From Kineosporia babensis (GTDB lineage: Bacteria > Actinomycetota > Actinomycetes > Actinomycetales > Kineosporiaceae), in assembly GCF_021129305.1 (NCBI RefSeq), contig NZ_JAJOMB010000023.1, positions 103,478 to 167,477 on the forward strand: a DNA stretch of 64,000 nt, read 5' to 3'. The number at the start of each line of letters is the position of its first letter. The stretch's first letter is position 1. Of the stretch, positions 1-7,451 are shown piece after piece. The notes below the pieces were generated by a model. That model was not told where the DNA came from and did not search any database. It saw only the letters and a program-made list of their open reading frames with translations. Both the position numbers and the translations under genes were made by a program.

Positions 1-381
1 GTGGCCTTCGGAGCCGAGCACCTGGTACCGGTCGGCCCAGGCGTTGACCAGCAGGCTGATCCGCTCGGGACCGAGCTTGGCCAGGGTGGCGTTGTGGTCG
101 GAGGAGTACGAGATCACCTCGCAGCGGCCACTGGCGGGCTCGGCCCGGAAGAGCTCGTCGCTGTCCACGTCCGGAGCCGGCGGGGTGGGGCTGAGCGCCG
201 GGAACCGGTTGTCGAACACCGCGATCTGGACGTCGGTGCGCCGGATCTCGCCGTCCCACTCGTTGTTCGGGTCCGGGCACAGCGGGCAGGCGTCCGCCGG
301 GGGCAGGAAGGTGCGGTTCTGCCGGTGCGTGGCGAAGGTGATCCACTCGCCGGTGGTCGGGTCGAAACGCCGTTCGCTCAC
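1..381 (-). CDS. galT: Galactose-1-phosphate uridylyltransferase, 5' part only
   Basis: Only the first 127 codons are inside the window; the rest lies beyond base 1. GalT swaps UMP between UDP-glucose and galactose-1-phosphate in the cytoplasmic Leloir pathway. Visible are DPTTGEW (residues 7-13), the zinc-type pair CPLC (C32, C35) and VFDNRFPAL, all typical of the family N-terminal domain. The catalytic HPH motif would lie outside. The GTG start at 381 has GAGG about 10 bases upstream and overlaps the stop of a short upstream ORF as GTGA, suggesting translational coupling. A DeoR-type regulator and galK are next to it, which supports the assignment. Confidence 0.93.
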   Translation of the reverse strand, partial: MSERRFDPTTGEWITFATHRQNRTFLPPADACPLCPDPNNEWDGEIRRTDVQIAVFDNRFPALSPTPPAPDVDSDELFRAEPASGRCEVISYSSDHNATLAKLGPERISLLVNAWADRYQVLGSEGH

Positions 382-494
382 TGCTGCTTCGCCTCGTCCT
401 GGTCGGAAGTCTCCGGGGTGGAGACGGATTCGGGCGCACTGTAGTAGTACGTGATCCGCCTTCCGTCGTCCATGGTCGTCACATCGCGGATCAT
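378..494 (-). CDS. Small ORF coupled to galT, resembles a detached GalT N-terminus
   Basis: A 38-codon ORF (ATG 494, or ATG 473) that ends in a TGA overlapping the galT GTG start. It contains DDGRRITYYYS, which resembles the DGR..IYF segment that opens many actinobacterial GalT proteins before the DPLTGEW motif. Here that segment is in a different frame from galT. It may be a genuine small coupled leader, a split-off N-terminus, or the result of a frameshift or sequencing error. GalT proteins without this extension exist (the E. coli enzyme starts close to the NPLTGQW motif), so galT may work without it. Confidence 0.4.
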   Translation of the reverse strand: MIRDVTTMDDGRRITYYYSAPESVSTPETSDQDEAKQQ

Positions 495-530
495 TGCCAC
501 GAGAACCTCGCTCTGAGCTGTCAAGACTTG

Positions 531-542
531 GTCATAATCTGG
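531..542. promoter_or_regulatory. Candidate operator, copy 1 (GTCATAATCTGG)
   Basis: An AT-rich 12-mer upstream of galT that recurs exactly at 1438-1449 upstream of galK. The two copies flank the DeoR-type regulator gene. A consensus -35 (TTGACA on the minus strand, 519-524) lies just downstream of it toward galT. Inferred binding site for the regulator. Confidence 0.5.
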
Positions 543-571
543 CACGTTCGATCGGAAACTGACAACAACGG

Positions 572-1360
572 TCAGCCGTCCGGCTCCCCAACATCCGGGC
601 CGGCCACGTGCACCTGCACCCCGTTCGCCCGGAACTGCGCCACCGCCTCGGCCGGGCACTGCTCGCTGGTGACCAGGTGGTCGATCGACTCCACCGGCAG
701 TGTCTGGGCCATCGTCTCCAGGCCGATCTTGGTGTGGTCGGCCAGCACCACGATCTCCTCGGCGGCCGCCGCCAGGGCCCGGTCCACCCCGGCCACCACC
801 AGGTTGGGGGTGGACAGCCCGCGCTCGGCGGTCAGGCCGTTGCCGGACATGAAGGTGCGCCGCACCCGCATGCCGCTGAGCGCCTGCTCGGCCACCGAGC
901 CGACCAGGGCGAAGATCGACCCGCGCAGCGTGCCGCCGGTCATCACCACCTCGATCGTGCGCGAACGGGCCAGCTCCTGCGCGACCAGCACCGAGTTGGT
1001 GACCACGGTGAGCTCGCGAAAGCCCACCAGATGGCGGGCGAAGGCCTGGGTGGTGGTGCCCGCGCCGACGCAGATCGCGTCCCCCTCCTCGACCAGGCCG
1101 GCCGCCAGCGCCCCGATCGCGTTCTTCTCCCGGGAGGCCACCCCGGACTTCTCCGAGTAGCTGGGCTCGTGGCTCAGGCCGCCGGTGGACACGGCCCCGC
1201 CGTGCCGGCGGTCGAGCAGGCCCTGGGACTCCAGCAGGCGCAGGTCGCGGCGCACGGTGACCTCGGAGCTGCCGGACACCCGGGCCAGCTCGCGCAGCGA
1301 GACCGCCCCGTTGGCCCGGACCAGCTCGAGGATCCTCTGGCGACGCTCGTCGGCGAACAC
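572..1360 (-). CDS. DeoR/GlpR-family transcriptional regulator of galactose genes
   Basis: 262 residues, the normal size for the family. Residues 4-55 form the winged helix-turn-helix with the signature SSEVTVRRDLRLLE, followed by the DeoR effector domain (sugar-phosphate sensor, ISOCOT fold) with GAGTTT and the C-terminal VLADHTKIG motif. Such proteins usually repress sugar catabolism genes until a phosphorylated sugar binds. It sits between galT and divergent galK, so galactose-1-phosphate or a related sugar phosphate is the likely inducer (inference). The GTG start is preceded by TATGCT and exactly six bases, so the mRNA may be leaderless. Confidence 0.88.
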   Translation of the reverse strand: MFADERRQRILELVRANGAVSLRELARVSGSSEVTVRRDLRLLESQGLLDRRHGGAVSTGGLSHEPSYSEKSGVASREKNAIGALAAGLVEEGDAICVGAGTTTQAFARHLVGFRELTVVTNSVLVAQELARSRTIEVVMTGGTLRGSIFALVGSVAEQALSGMRVRRTFMSGNGLTAERGLSTPNLVVAGVDRALAAAAEEIVVLADHTKIGLETMAQTLPVESIDHLVTSEQCPAEAVAQFRANGVQVHVAGPDVGEPDG

Positions 1361-1366
1361 CTGGCC

Positions 1367-1372
1367 AGCATA
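1367..1372 (-). promoter_or_regulatory. -10 element of the deoR-type gene, leaderless type
   Basis: TATGCT on the minus strand, then GGCCAG, then the GTG start at 1360. The TANNNT-N6-start layout is repeated at several genes in this window. Confidence 0.5.
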
Positions 1373-1437
1373 GTCCGAACCGATCAGAACCGGTCAGAAG
1401 AGGCGTCTACCCGATCACAAGCGACCCGAAAGGAGCA

Positions 1438-1449
1438 GTCATAATCTGG
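1438..1449. promoter_or_regulatory. Candidate operator / -10 region of galK, copy 2 (GTCATAATCTGG)
   Basis: Exact repeat of the 12-mer at 531-542. It contains CATAAT, a possible -10 for galK, 70 bases before the galK GTG. No good -35 is visible, which would fit a regulated promoter. Confidence 0.45.
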
Positions 1450-1514
1450 TGCGGCCCGCCCCGATGGGCCACCATGAAGCACCACTCCCAGCGCAGCAGA
1501 ACCGAAGGCGAGCC

Positions 1515-2678
1515 GTGAACAGCCAGTCCAACGCAGAACCGGTCGAGTCCGTGAAGACGGCCTTCGAGGAGCTCTACGGGGCCGCACCGGCCGGGGTCTG
1601 GTCCTCGCCGGGCCGGGTGAACCTGATCGGTGAGCACACCGACTACAACAACGGCTTCGTGATGCCGCTGGCGATCCCCGACCGGGTCACCGTGGCCGCC
1701 GCCAAGAACGACACCCGGGTCCTGCGGATCGCCTCGGCGCAGCAGGCCGAAGGCGCCGAGATCGAGCTGGACAAGCTGGAGCCGGGCTCGGTCGAGGGCT
1801 GGGGCGCCTACGTCGCCGGTATCGCCTGGGCGCTGCAGCAGCGGGGGATCGCCGTTCCCGGTGCCGACCTGTTCATGGACGGCCGGGTGCCGCTGGGCGC
1901 CGGGCTCTCCTCGAGCGCCGCGCTGGAGTGCGCCGTCGCGGTCGCCCTGATCGACCTGGCCGAGCCGGCCGACGCGCCGCAGGGCCTGGCTGTGGCCCAG
2001 CTGGCCCAGTTCGCCGAGAACGAGTACGTCGGCGCCAAGACCGGCCTGATGGACCAGGCCGCCTCGATCCTGTGCACCGAGGGTCACGCGCTGCTGTTCG
2101 ACGTGCTCAACCTGAGCACCGAGCAGGTCCCCTTCGACCTGGACGGCGCCGGGCTGGCCCTGGTGGTCATCGACACCCGGGTCACCCACAGCCACGCCGG
2201 CGGCGAGTACGGCGAGCGCCGCGCCTCCTGCGAGGCGGCCGCGGCCGCGCTCGGGGTGGACTCGCTGCGCCTGGCCACCCCGGCGGACCTGGACCGCCTG
2301 GAAGACGCGCTGCTGCTCAAGCGGGCCCGGCACATCGTCACCGAGAACGACCGGGTGGTCGCGGCCGGCCAGGCGATGAGCAAGAACGACTGGAGCGAGT
2401 TCGGCCGGCTGATGACCGCCTCGCACGCCTCGATGCGGGACGACTTCGAGATCACCTGCCTGGAGATCGACGTGGCGGTGGAGGTGTCGCTGGAGCACGG
2501 CGCGCTGGGCGCCCGGATGACCGGTGGCGGCTTCGGCGGTTCGTCGATCGCCCTGGTCAGCCAGGACAAGGTCGAGGCGCTGGGGGCGGCGGTGCTGGCC
2601 ACCTTCGCCGAGCGCGGCTTCAAGGAGCCGGTGATCCGGACGATGCTCCCCTCCCGGGGTGCCTCGCGGGACCTCTAG
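1515..2678 (+). CDS. galK: Galactokinase
   Basis: 387 residues; phosphorylates alpha-D-galactose to galactose-1-phosphate with ATP. All GHMP-kinase signatures are present: GRVNLIGEHTDYNNG (residues 33-47, sugar binding), PLGAGLSSSAA (from about residue 126, ATP loop), GLMDQ with the catalytic Asp180, and MTGGGFGGSS near the C-terminus. The GTG at 1515 is preferred because GAAGG (1504-1508) precedes it and an in-frame ATG at 1449 would add 22 non-homologous residues. Divergent from the DeoR-type regulator; an intrinsic terminator follows at 2693. Confidence 0.96.
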   Translation: MNSQSNAEPVESVKTAFEELYGAAPAGVWSSPGRVNLIGEHTDYNNGFVMPLAIPDRVTVAAAKNDTRVLRIASAQQAEGAEIELDKLEPGSVEGWGAYVAGIAWALQQRGIAVPGADLFMDGRVPLGAGLSSSAALECAVAVALIDLAEPADAPQGLAVAQLAQFAENEYVGAKTGLMDQAASILCTEGHALLFDVLNLSTEQVPFDLDGAGLALVVIDTRVTHSHAGGEYGERRASCEAAAAALGVDSLRLATPADLDRLEDALLLKRARHIVTENDRVVAAGQAMSKNDWSEFGRLMTASHASMRDDFEITCLEIDVAVEVSLEHGALGARMTGGGFGGSSIALVSQDKVEALGAAVLATFAERGFKEPVIRTMLPSRGASRDL

Positions 2679-2692
2679 GGCACAGATAATCC

Positions 2693-2732
2693 GACAAAAG
2701 GCACCTATCCGACTGGCTAGGTGCCTTTTGTC
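2693..2732 (+). terminator. Intrinsic terminator of galK
   Basis: Perfect 15-bp stem (2693-2707 with 2718-2732) and a 10-base loop; the right arm carries TTTT and more Ts follow. Confidence 0.85.
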
Positions 2733-2774
2733 GATTTTGCTGGTGAGCTGACGCTCCCACCGAAGGGAGCTTCC

Positions 2775-5105
2775 ATGCGTCGGCCTGCCCTGTTCCAGGC
2801 ACTTCGGAAACAGCGGACGTTTGTCCTCGCCGCGGTCGCGGCGGTCACCACCGGCCTTCTGGTCGGCTCCAGCGCTCAGGCCGCCACCCAGGCGGACTGG
2901 GAGCCGAAGCCGGCCCCGATGACCACGCCCTGGACCGACCAGGTCTCCGACACCCCGTTGCCGGAGTACCCGCGTCCCCAGTTGGCTCGTTCGCAGTGGC
3001 AGAACCTGAACGGCATCTGGGATTTTCAGGTCACGCCCAGCACCCAGACCGCTCCCCCGCAGACGTACGCGGAGAAGATCCGGGTGCCGTTCGTGGCCGA
3101 ATCCGCCCTCTCCGGCATCATGCGCACGGTCGACGGCGATGACAAGCTCTGGTACCGGCGTACTTTCACCGTTCCGGCGGGCTGGAAAGACCAGGTCCGG
3201 CTGAATTTCGACGCGGTCGACTACCGCACCGACGTCTGGGTGAACGGGCAGAAGGCCGGTGCCACCCACGACGGTGGTTACGACGCCTTCTCGCACGACA
3301 TCACCGGCCTGCTCAAGGCGGGCGAGAACACCGTCGTGGTGGGAGTCTGGGATCCGGGCCAGGCCGGGACGCAGGCGGTCGGCAAGCAGGAACCGCAGCC
3401 GGTCGAGCCGCAGACCGGGGGCGGGATCTTCTACACCTCGGCGTCCGGCATCTGGCAGACGGTCTGGCTGGAGCCGGTGGCCGAGAACCACGTCACCAAG
3501 CTCGATCTGGTGCCGGATCTGAAGTCGTCCACGCTCAAGGTCAGGGCAACCAGCACCAAACCGGGGACGTCGGTGGTCACCGTCTCCAGTCAGGGCAAGA
3601 AGGTGGTCAGCGCGAGTGCCGCGGCCGGGCAGCAGTTGTCGCTGAAGATCCCGAAACCCCGCCTGTGGACGCCCGACGACCCGTTCCTGTACGACGTCAA
3701 GGTCGAGTTGCGCCAGGGTCAGCGGACGGTGGACACGATCAGTTCGTACGCCGGGATGCGCTCGATCGCCGTGCAGCAGGTGGACGGCAAGCAGCGGATC
3801 GTGCTGAACGGCAAGTTCCTTTTCCAGTCCGGCACTCTGGACCAGGGCTACTGGCCGGACGGGATCTACACCGCGCCGACCGACGAGGCCCTGCGGTACG
3901 ACCTGCAGCTGCTGAAGGACACCGGCTTCAACATGGTGCGCAAGCACATCAAGGTGGAGCCGCAGCGCTGGTTCTACCACGCCGACCGGCTGGGCCTGCT
4001 GGTCTGGCAGGACATGCCCTCGATGCGGCCGGACTACCAGCCCGGTGCGGCGGCCAAGGCGCAGTGGGAGAAGGAGTTCCGGGCACTGGTCGACCAGCAC
4101 CGCAGCTCGCCGTCGGTGGTGATGTGGGTGGCCCAGAACGAGGGCTGGGGCCAGTACGAGCAGGCCCGGGTGGCCGACCTGGTCAAGGCCTACGACCCGA
4201 CCCGGCTGGTGAACAACATGAGCGGGATCAACTGCTGCGGGGCGGTGGACGGCGGTAACGGCGACGTCATCGACTTCCACAACTACACCGGCCCGGGAGT
4301 GGCCCGGCCTTCGGACACCCGCGCCGCGGTGGTGGGCGAGTTCGGTGGCCTGGGGCTGAAAGTTCCCGGCCACGAGTGGTTCCCGAACGGTGGATTCAGC
4401 TACGAGGACCAGGGCACGGCGGCGAAGCTGAACCGGCGGCTGGTCGGGCTGTGGACGCAGATGACCACCTCGGGGGTGGCGGCCGGGCTTTCGGCGTCGG
4501 TCTACACCGAGACCACCGACGTGGAGAACGAGGTGAACGGCCTGGCCACCTACGACCGGCAGGTGGTCAAGGTGGACGTGCCCCGGCTGAAGCAGGCCAA
4601 CGAGCGGCTGATCGCGGCGCCGACCTCGAACCCGACGCCGGAGGTGGCGCTGGGCCGGCACTCGGTCCGGGCCACCACCGAGGGATTCGACGACCGGTAC
4701 ATCCGGCACCGGCAGGCGCTGGGCTACACCGAGGTGGTCACCGAGGCCAGCGAGGCGCTGCTGAAGAACGACGCCACCTGGAACATCGTGCCGGGTCTGG
4801 CCGACGCGTCGTGCTACTCGTTCGAGGCGGTCAACTACCCGGGGACGTATCTGCGGCACCAGGCCTACCGGGTCAAGCAGAACCCGGACGACGGCACCGC
4901 GCTGTTCGATGCGGACGCCACCTGGTGTGCGGAGGAGGGCGACGGCGGGATCAAGCTGACCGCCTGGAACTTCCCCGGCCAGTACCTACGGCACTACGAC
5001 GCCGAGCTCTGGCTGGCCACCCCGGGCGGCAACAACGCCTGGGACAACGACACCTCGTACGACGCCGACACCACCTGGGCCGTGGAGGCGCCCTGGGCTC
5101 CCTGA
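2775..5105 (+). CDS. Secreted glycoside hydrolase family 2 enzyme with C-terminal AbfB-like domain
   Basis: 776 residues, exported. A Sec-type signal peptide (positive MRRPALFQALRKQR, hydrophobic core, AQA-A cleavage) leads into a GH2 sugar-binding jelly roll (about 60-240), an Ig-like domain and a TIM barrel. GH2 catalytic residues fit: acid/base E456 in QNEGWG and nucleophile E522 in VVGEFGG. Residues from about 625 show repeated YLRH and FDADATW-like elements, typical of the AbfB/CBM42 arabinofuranose-binding beta-trefoil. It probably trims arabinogalactan-like plant polymer; exact specificity (beta-galactosidase or another beta-glycosidase) is not readable. ATG 2775 has GAAGGGAG upstream. 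Its place beside galK/galT suggests it supplies galactose. Confidence 0.85.
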   Translation: MRRPALFQALRKQRTFVLAAVAAVTTGLLVGSSAQAATQADWEPKPAPMTTPWTDQVSDTPLPEYPRPQLARSQWQNLNGIWDFQVTPSTQTAPPQTYAEKIRVPFVAESALSGIMRTVDGDDKLWYRRTFTVPAGWKDQVRLNFDAVDYRTDVWVNGQKAGATHDGGYDAFSHDITGLLKAGENTVVVGVWDPGQAGTQAVGKQEPQPVEPQTGGGIFYTSASGIWQTVWLEPVAENHVTKLDLVPDLKSSTLKVRATSTKPGTSVVTVSSQGKKVVSASAAAGQQLSLKIPKPRLWTPDDPFLYDVKVELRQGQRTVDTISSYAGMRSIAVQQVDGKQRIVLNGKFLFQSGTLDQGYWPDGIYTAPTDEALRYDLQLLKDTGFNMVRKHIKVEPQRWFYHADRLGLLVWQDMPSMRPDYQPGAAAKAQWEKEFRALVDQHRSSPSVVMWVAQNEGWGQYEQARVADLVKAYDPTRLVNNMSGINCCGAVDGGNGDVIDFHNYTGPGVARPSDTRAAVVGEFGGLGLKVPGHEWFPNGGFSYEDQGTAAKLNRRLVGLWTQMTTSGVAAGLSASVYTETTDVENEVNGLATYDRQVVKVDVPRLKQANERLIAAPTSNPTPEVALGRHSVRATTEGFDDRYIRHRQALGYTEVVTEASEALLKNDATWNIVPGLADASCYSFEAVNYPGTYLRHQAYRVKQNPDDGTALFDADATWCAEEGDGGIKLTAWNFPGQYLRHYDAELWLATPGGNNAWDNDTSYDADTTWAVEAPWAP

Positions 5106-5113
5106 TGTAAGGA

Positions 5114-5147
5114 CGGCGGGGGTGGAGTTTGCGCTCCGCCCCCGCCG
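5114..5147 (+). terminator. Terminator of the GH2 gene
   Basis: 14-bp GC-rich stem (one G-T pair) with a 6-base loop, 8 bases after the stop codon; no clear T tract. Confidence 0.6.
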
Positions 5148-5181
5148 ATCGGGTGCTGCTCGCCCCCGCCCACCACACCAG

Positions 5182-5394
5182 TCAGCGACCACGGACCAGC
5201 ACCACCGAGCCGGCGCTGACCAGAAGCAGGCCCACCGCGCTCCAGGCCACGTCGACCCCTCCGCCCGGGCCCGCCGCGCGCCAGAAGGCTGCTGCCACGA
5301 CCGCGGCGACCACTGCGCCGAAGACCACCCGTAAGCAGAACCGGGCTCGATTCGCCCGACCATCCGACGAATTTCGGCTTAACTCCGACTGCAC
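5182..5394 (-). CDS. Small two-helix membrane protein, hypothetical
   Basis: About 70 residues from GTG 5394, with GGGGGA six bases upstream as a possible ribosome site. The N-terminal 19 residues are charged, followed by two hydrophobic helices (LRVVFGAVVAAVVAAAFW and VAWSAVGLLLVSAGSVVLV) split by a glycine turn, and a VRGR end that fits positive-inside topology. No family recognised. It lies alone between the GH2 gene and the XRE-cupin gene, on the opposite strand. The only support is the hydrophobic pattern and the ribosome site, so it could be spurious. Confidence 0.4.
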   Translation of the reverse strand: MQSELSRNSSDGRANRARFCLRVVFGAVVAAVVAAAFWRAAGPGGGVDVAWSAVGLLLVSAGSVVLVRGR

Positions 5395-5570
5395 AGCGTG
5401 TCCCCCGATCGCAGTGCGTAGCTCAACGTGACGAAACCTATACCCAAAGCGCAAACTTGGCCACGACCCGTGGCGGAAAGCGCGGCAATCGGGACGGATG
5501 TGGCACGATCCGAGTCGTTCCAGCCACATCTTCCGGTTTTCACTTGTTGAGACGATTGGGAACGACACGC

Positions 5571-6230
5571 ATGGCGGACACGGGGGCACCCGCAACGGTC
5601 AGATCCATCTCGCCGGACACCGGCCCGCAACTGTCGGGTCCGGAGGTTCCGGTGAGCCGGCCGGCGAACAATTTCGAGGCCGAACGCACGATCCGGATGA
5701 TGGGGGCCCGGGTCCGGCTGCTGCGCAAACAGCAGAACCTCACGCTGAAGTCACTGGCCGACCGCACCGGGGTCAGCGTCTCGATGCTCAGCATGGTCGA
5801 GCGCGGCCTGGCCAGCGCCTCGGTGGGCACCCTGGTCTCGGTATCGGCGGCGCTCGGCGTGCACATGTCCGACCTGTTCGGCACCAGCGAGGACGCCGAC
5901 CGCTCCCCCGTCACCCGGCTGGACGAGCAGATCACCGCCACCACCGGGGCCGGCGGCGTGCAGCGGATCGCCTACCGCGACCCGCGGGCCGGGGTGGAGA
6001 TGGCGGTGCACCAGTACGTGCCGGGCGGAGCCAGCGGGGTGTCGGCCGAGCACTCCGAGGGCCGTGAGGTGGGCGTGCTGATCGCCGGCGAGCTCACCGT
6101 GGAACTGGACGGCGACGTGCACGTGCTGCAGCCCGGGGACTCGATCGCCTACCTCTCCTCGCGGCCGCACCGGATCGTCAACCGCAGCGAGGAACCGGCT
6201 CAGGCGCTCTGGCTCTCGCTCGAGGCCTGA
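5571..6230 (+). CDS. XRE-family regulator with C-terminal cupin domain
   Basis: 219 residues from ATG 5571. Residues 38-92 form a Cro/C1-type helix-turn-helix (VRLLRKQQNLTLKSLADRTG, then SVSMLSMVERG). Residues 140-215 form a cupin with HSEGREVGVLIAGELTVEL and the PGDSI..... RPHRIVN half, which in this family binds a small ligand and controls DNA binding. Such proteins often regulate amino-acid, polyamine or sugar-derived metabolism; the target is unknown here. Its 3' end overlaps the convergent ROK gene by 31 bases. The start is uncertain: an in-frame upstream extension is possible but has no ribosome site. Confidence 0.85.
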   Translation: MADTGAPATVRSISPDTGPQLSGPEVPVSRPANNFEAERTIRMMGARVRLLRKQQNLTLKSLADRTGVSVSMLSMVERGLASASVGTLVSVSAALGVHMSDLFGTSEDADRSPVTRLDEQITATTGAGGVQRIAYRDPRAGVEMAVHQYVPGGASGVSAEHSEGREVGVLIAGELTVELDGDVHVLQPGDSIAYLSSRPHRIVNRSEEPAQALWLSLEA

Positions 6231-7375
6231 GAAGCAGGCTGCAGCGGGGTGTACTCGGACCAGTCGAAGGCCCCGAGCGCGGCGCGCACGGCCCCCCGGC
6301 TGACCACCGAGTCGCCCAGCGCCGAGCGCCGGATCTCGGTGAACGGCGGGCCGAGATCCTTCAGCACGGCGCTCAGCCGCGGGGCCAGCAGATCACCCAG
6401 CGCGGTGTTCAGCGCCCCGCCGAGCACCACGTAGCGCGGGGCCAGGACCCAGGCCAGCGTGCTCACGCCGTGCCCGAGAATGCCCACCAGCCGCTCCACC
6501 TCGGCCAGCGCCCCGGGTTCACCGGCCCGGGCCGAGGCCAGGATCTGCTGGGCGGCGCGGGCCTGCTCGGGGGGCTGCAGCGAGCCCAGGCCGATCAGCG
6601 GTGAGGTGGTCAGCTCGTCGAAGCCCAGGGTCTTGGCCCAGAAGATCTCGCCCGCGGCGCCGTCCACCCCGCGGTACGGCTCGCCGTTGACCACGATGCT
6701 CATACCGTTGTAGCGGCCCTCGAGCATCAGCCACAGCACGTGGTCGGCGCCCGGGGTGGCCCCGCCGTCCCAGAGCTCCGCCCGCACCGCCAGTTTCGCG
6801 TTGTTCTCGACCAGTACCGGGCAGCTGAAGTCGCGGGCGATCTCCTCGCGCAGGCTGAAGCCGACCCAGCCGCGCATCGAGAGGCCGACGTCGACCGCTC
6901 CGGCGTCGTTCACGTTGCCGGGGGTGGCCACGCAGACCGCGCCGAGGTCCTCGGGCCGCAACCCGGCCTGTTCCAGCGCCCCGGCGACGGCCTGCCGGGT
7001 CCGGGCCAGGCGATCGTCCCGTTCGGCCTCGCTCAGGCCGTCGGCCACCTGCCGGATGATCTCGGTGCCGCGCAGGTCGGCCACGGTGGCGGTGCTGCGG
7101 TCGTGGGCGATGTCCACGGCCAGCACCGCCCCGGCCCCGGCCCGGAACTCGAACTGGCGGGCCGGCCGGCCGCGGCCGTTCTCACCGAGCTCGGGCGGGC
7201 GGGTCTGGATCCAGCCGTCGCGTTCCAGATCGATCAGGATCAACTCGACGGTGCGCCGGGACAGCCCGGTCGCCTTCGCCACCGCCGCCAGGGTCAGGGC
7301 CGGAGCCTGGTAGAGCACGGCACGTACCGTCTCGGCGTTGGCGCGCCGCATCGCGCGCGGGTCGACCGCAACCAC
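6200..7375 (-). CDS. ROK-family transcriptional regulator
   Basis: 391 residues. An N-terminal winged helix (about 14-60, ALTLAAVAKATGLSRRTVEL) is fused to a ROK sugar-kinase-like domain (ATP-cradle-like VLAVDIAHDRS; the effector part contains VENNAKLAVRAE and GAAGEI). In ROK repressors the second domain senses sugar. The CXCGXXGC zinc motif of ROK kinases is not seen, supporting a regulator. GTG 7375 has AAGGGCAGG upstream. It is the last gene of the sugar ABC/GH3 cluster but separated from it by a strong hairpin, so it probably controls that operon and may be read at a lower level. Confidence 0.87.
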   Translation of the reverse strand: MVAVDPRAMRRANAETVRAVLYQAPALTLAAVAKATGLSRRTVELILIDLERDGWIQTRPPELGENGRGRPARQFEFRAGAGAVLAVDIAHDRSTATVADLRGTEIIRQVADGLSEAERDDRLARTRQAVAGALEQAGLRPEDLGAVCVATPGNVNDAGAVDVGLSMRGWVGFSLREEIARDFSCPVLVENNAKLAVRAELWDGGATPGADHVLWLMLEGRYNGMSIVVNGEPYRGVDGAAGEIFWAKTLGFDELTTSPLIGLGSLQPPEQARAAQQILASARAGEPGALAEVERLVGILGHGVSTLAWVLAPRYVVLGGALNTALGDLLAPRLSAVLKDLGPPFTEIRRSALGDSVVSRGAVRAALGAFDWSEYTPLQPASQASSESQSA

Positions 7376-7412
7376 GAGACCTGCCCTTCTCCCGACACCA
7401 GCCACCAATTGT

Positions 7413-7447
7413 GGACGCTGTGGGCACCTGAGGTGCCCACAGCGTCC
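7413..7447 (-). terminator. Perfect hairpin between the GH3 gene and the ROK gene
   Basis: 16-bp perfect stem with a 3-base loop, five bases after the GH3 stop. Read as the operon terminator. Its two-fold symmetry would also allow an operator role for the ROK gene 38 bases further on. Confidence 0.7.
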
Positions 7448-7451
7448 TTTG

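Noticed and set aside
1407..4859. 1150-codon open frame on the minus strand across galK and the GH2 gene
   Set aside because: Antisense shadow: His/Arg/Pro-rich composition with no family features, produced by the GC-biased third positions of two clear genes on the plus strand.
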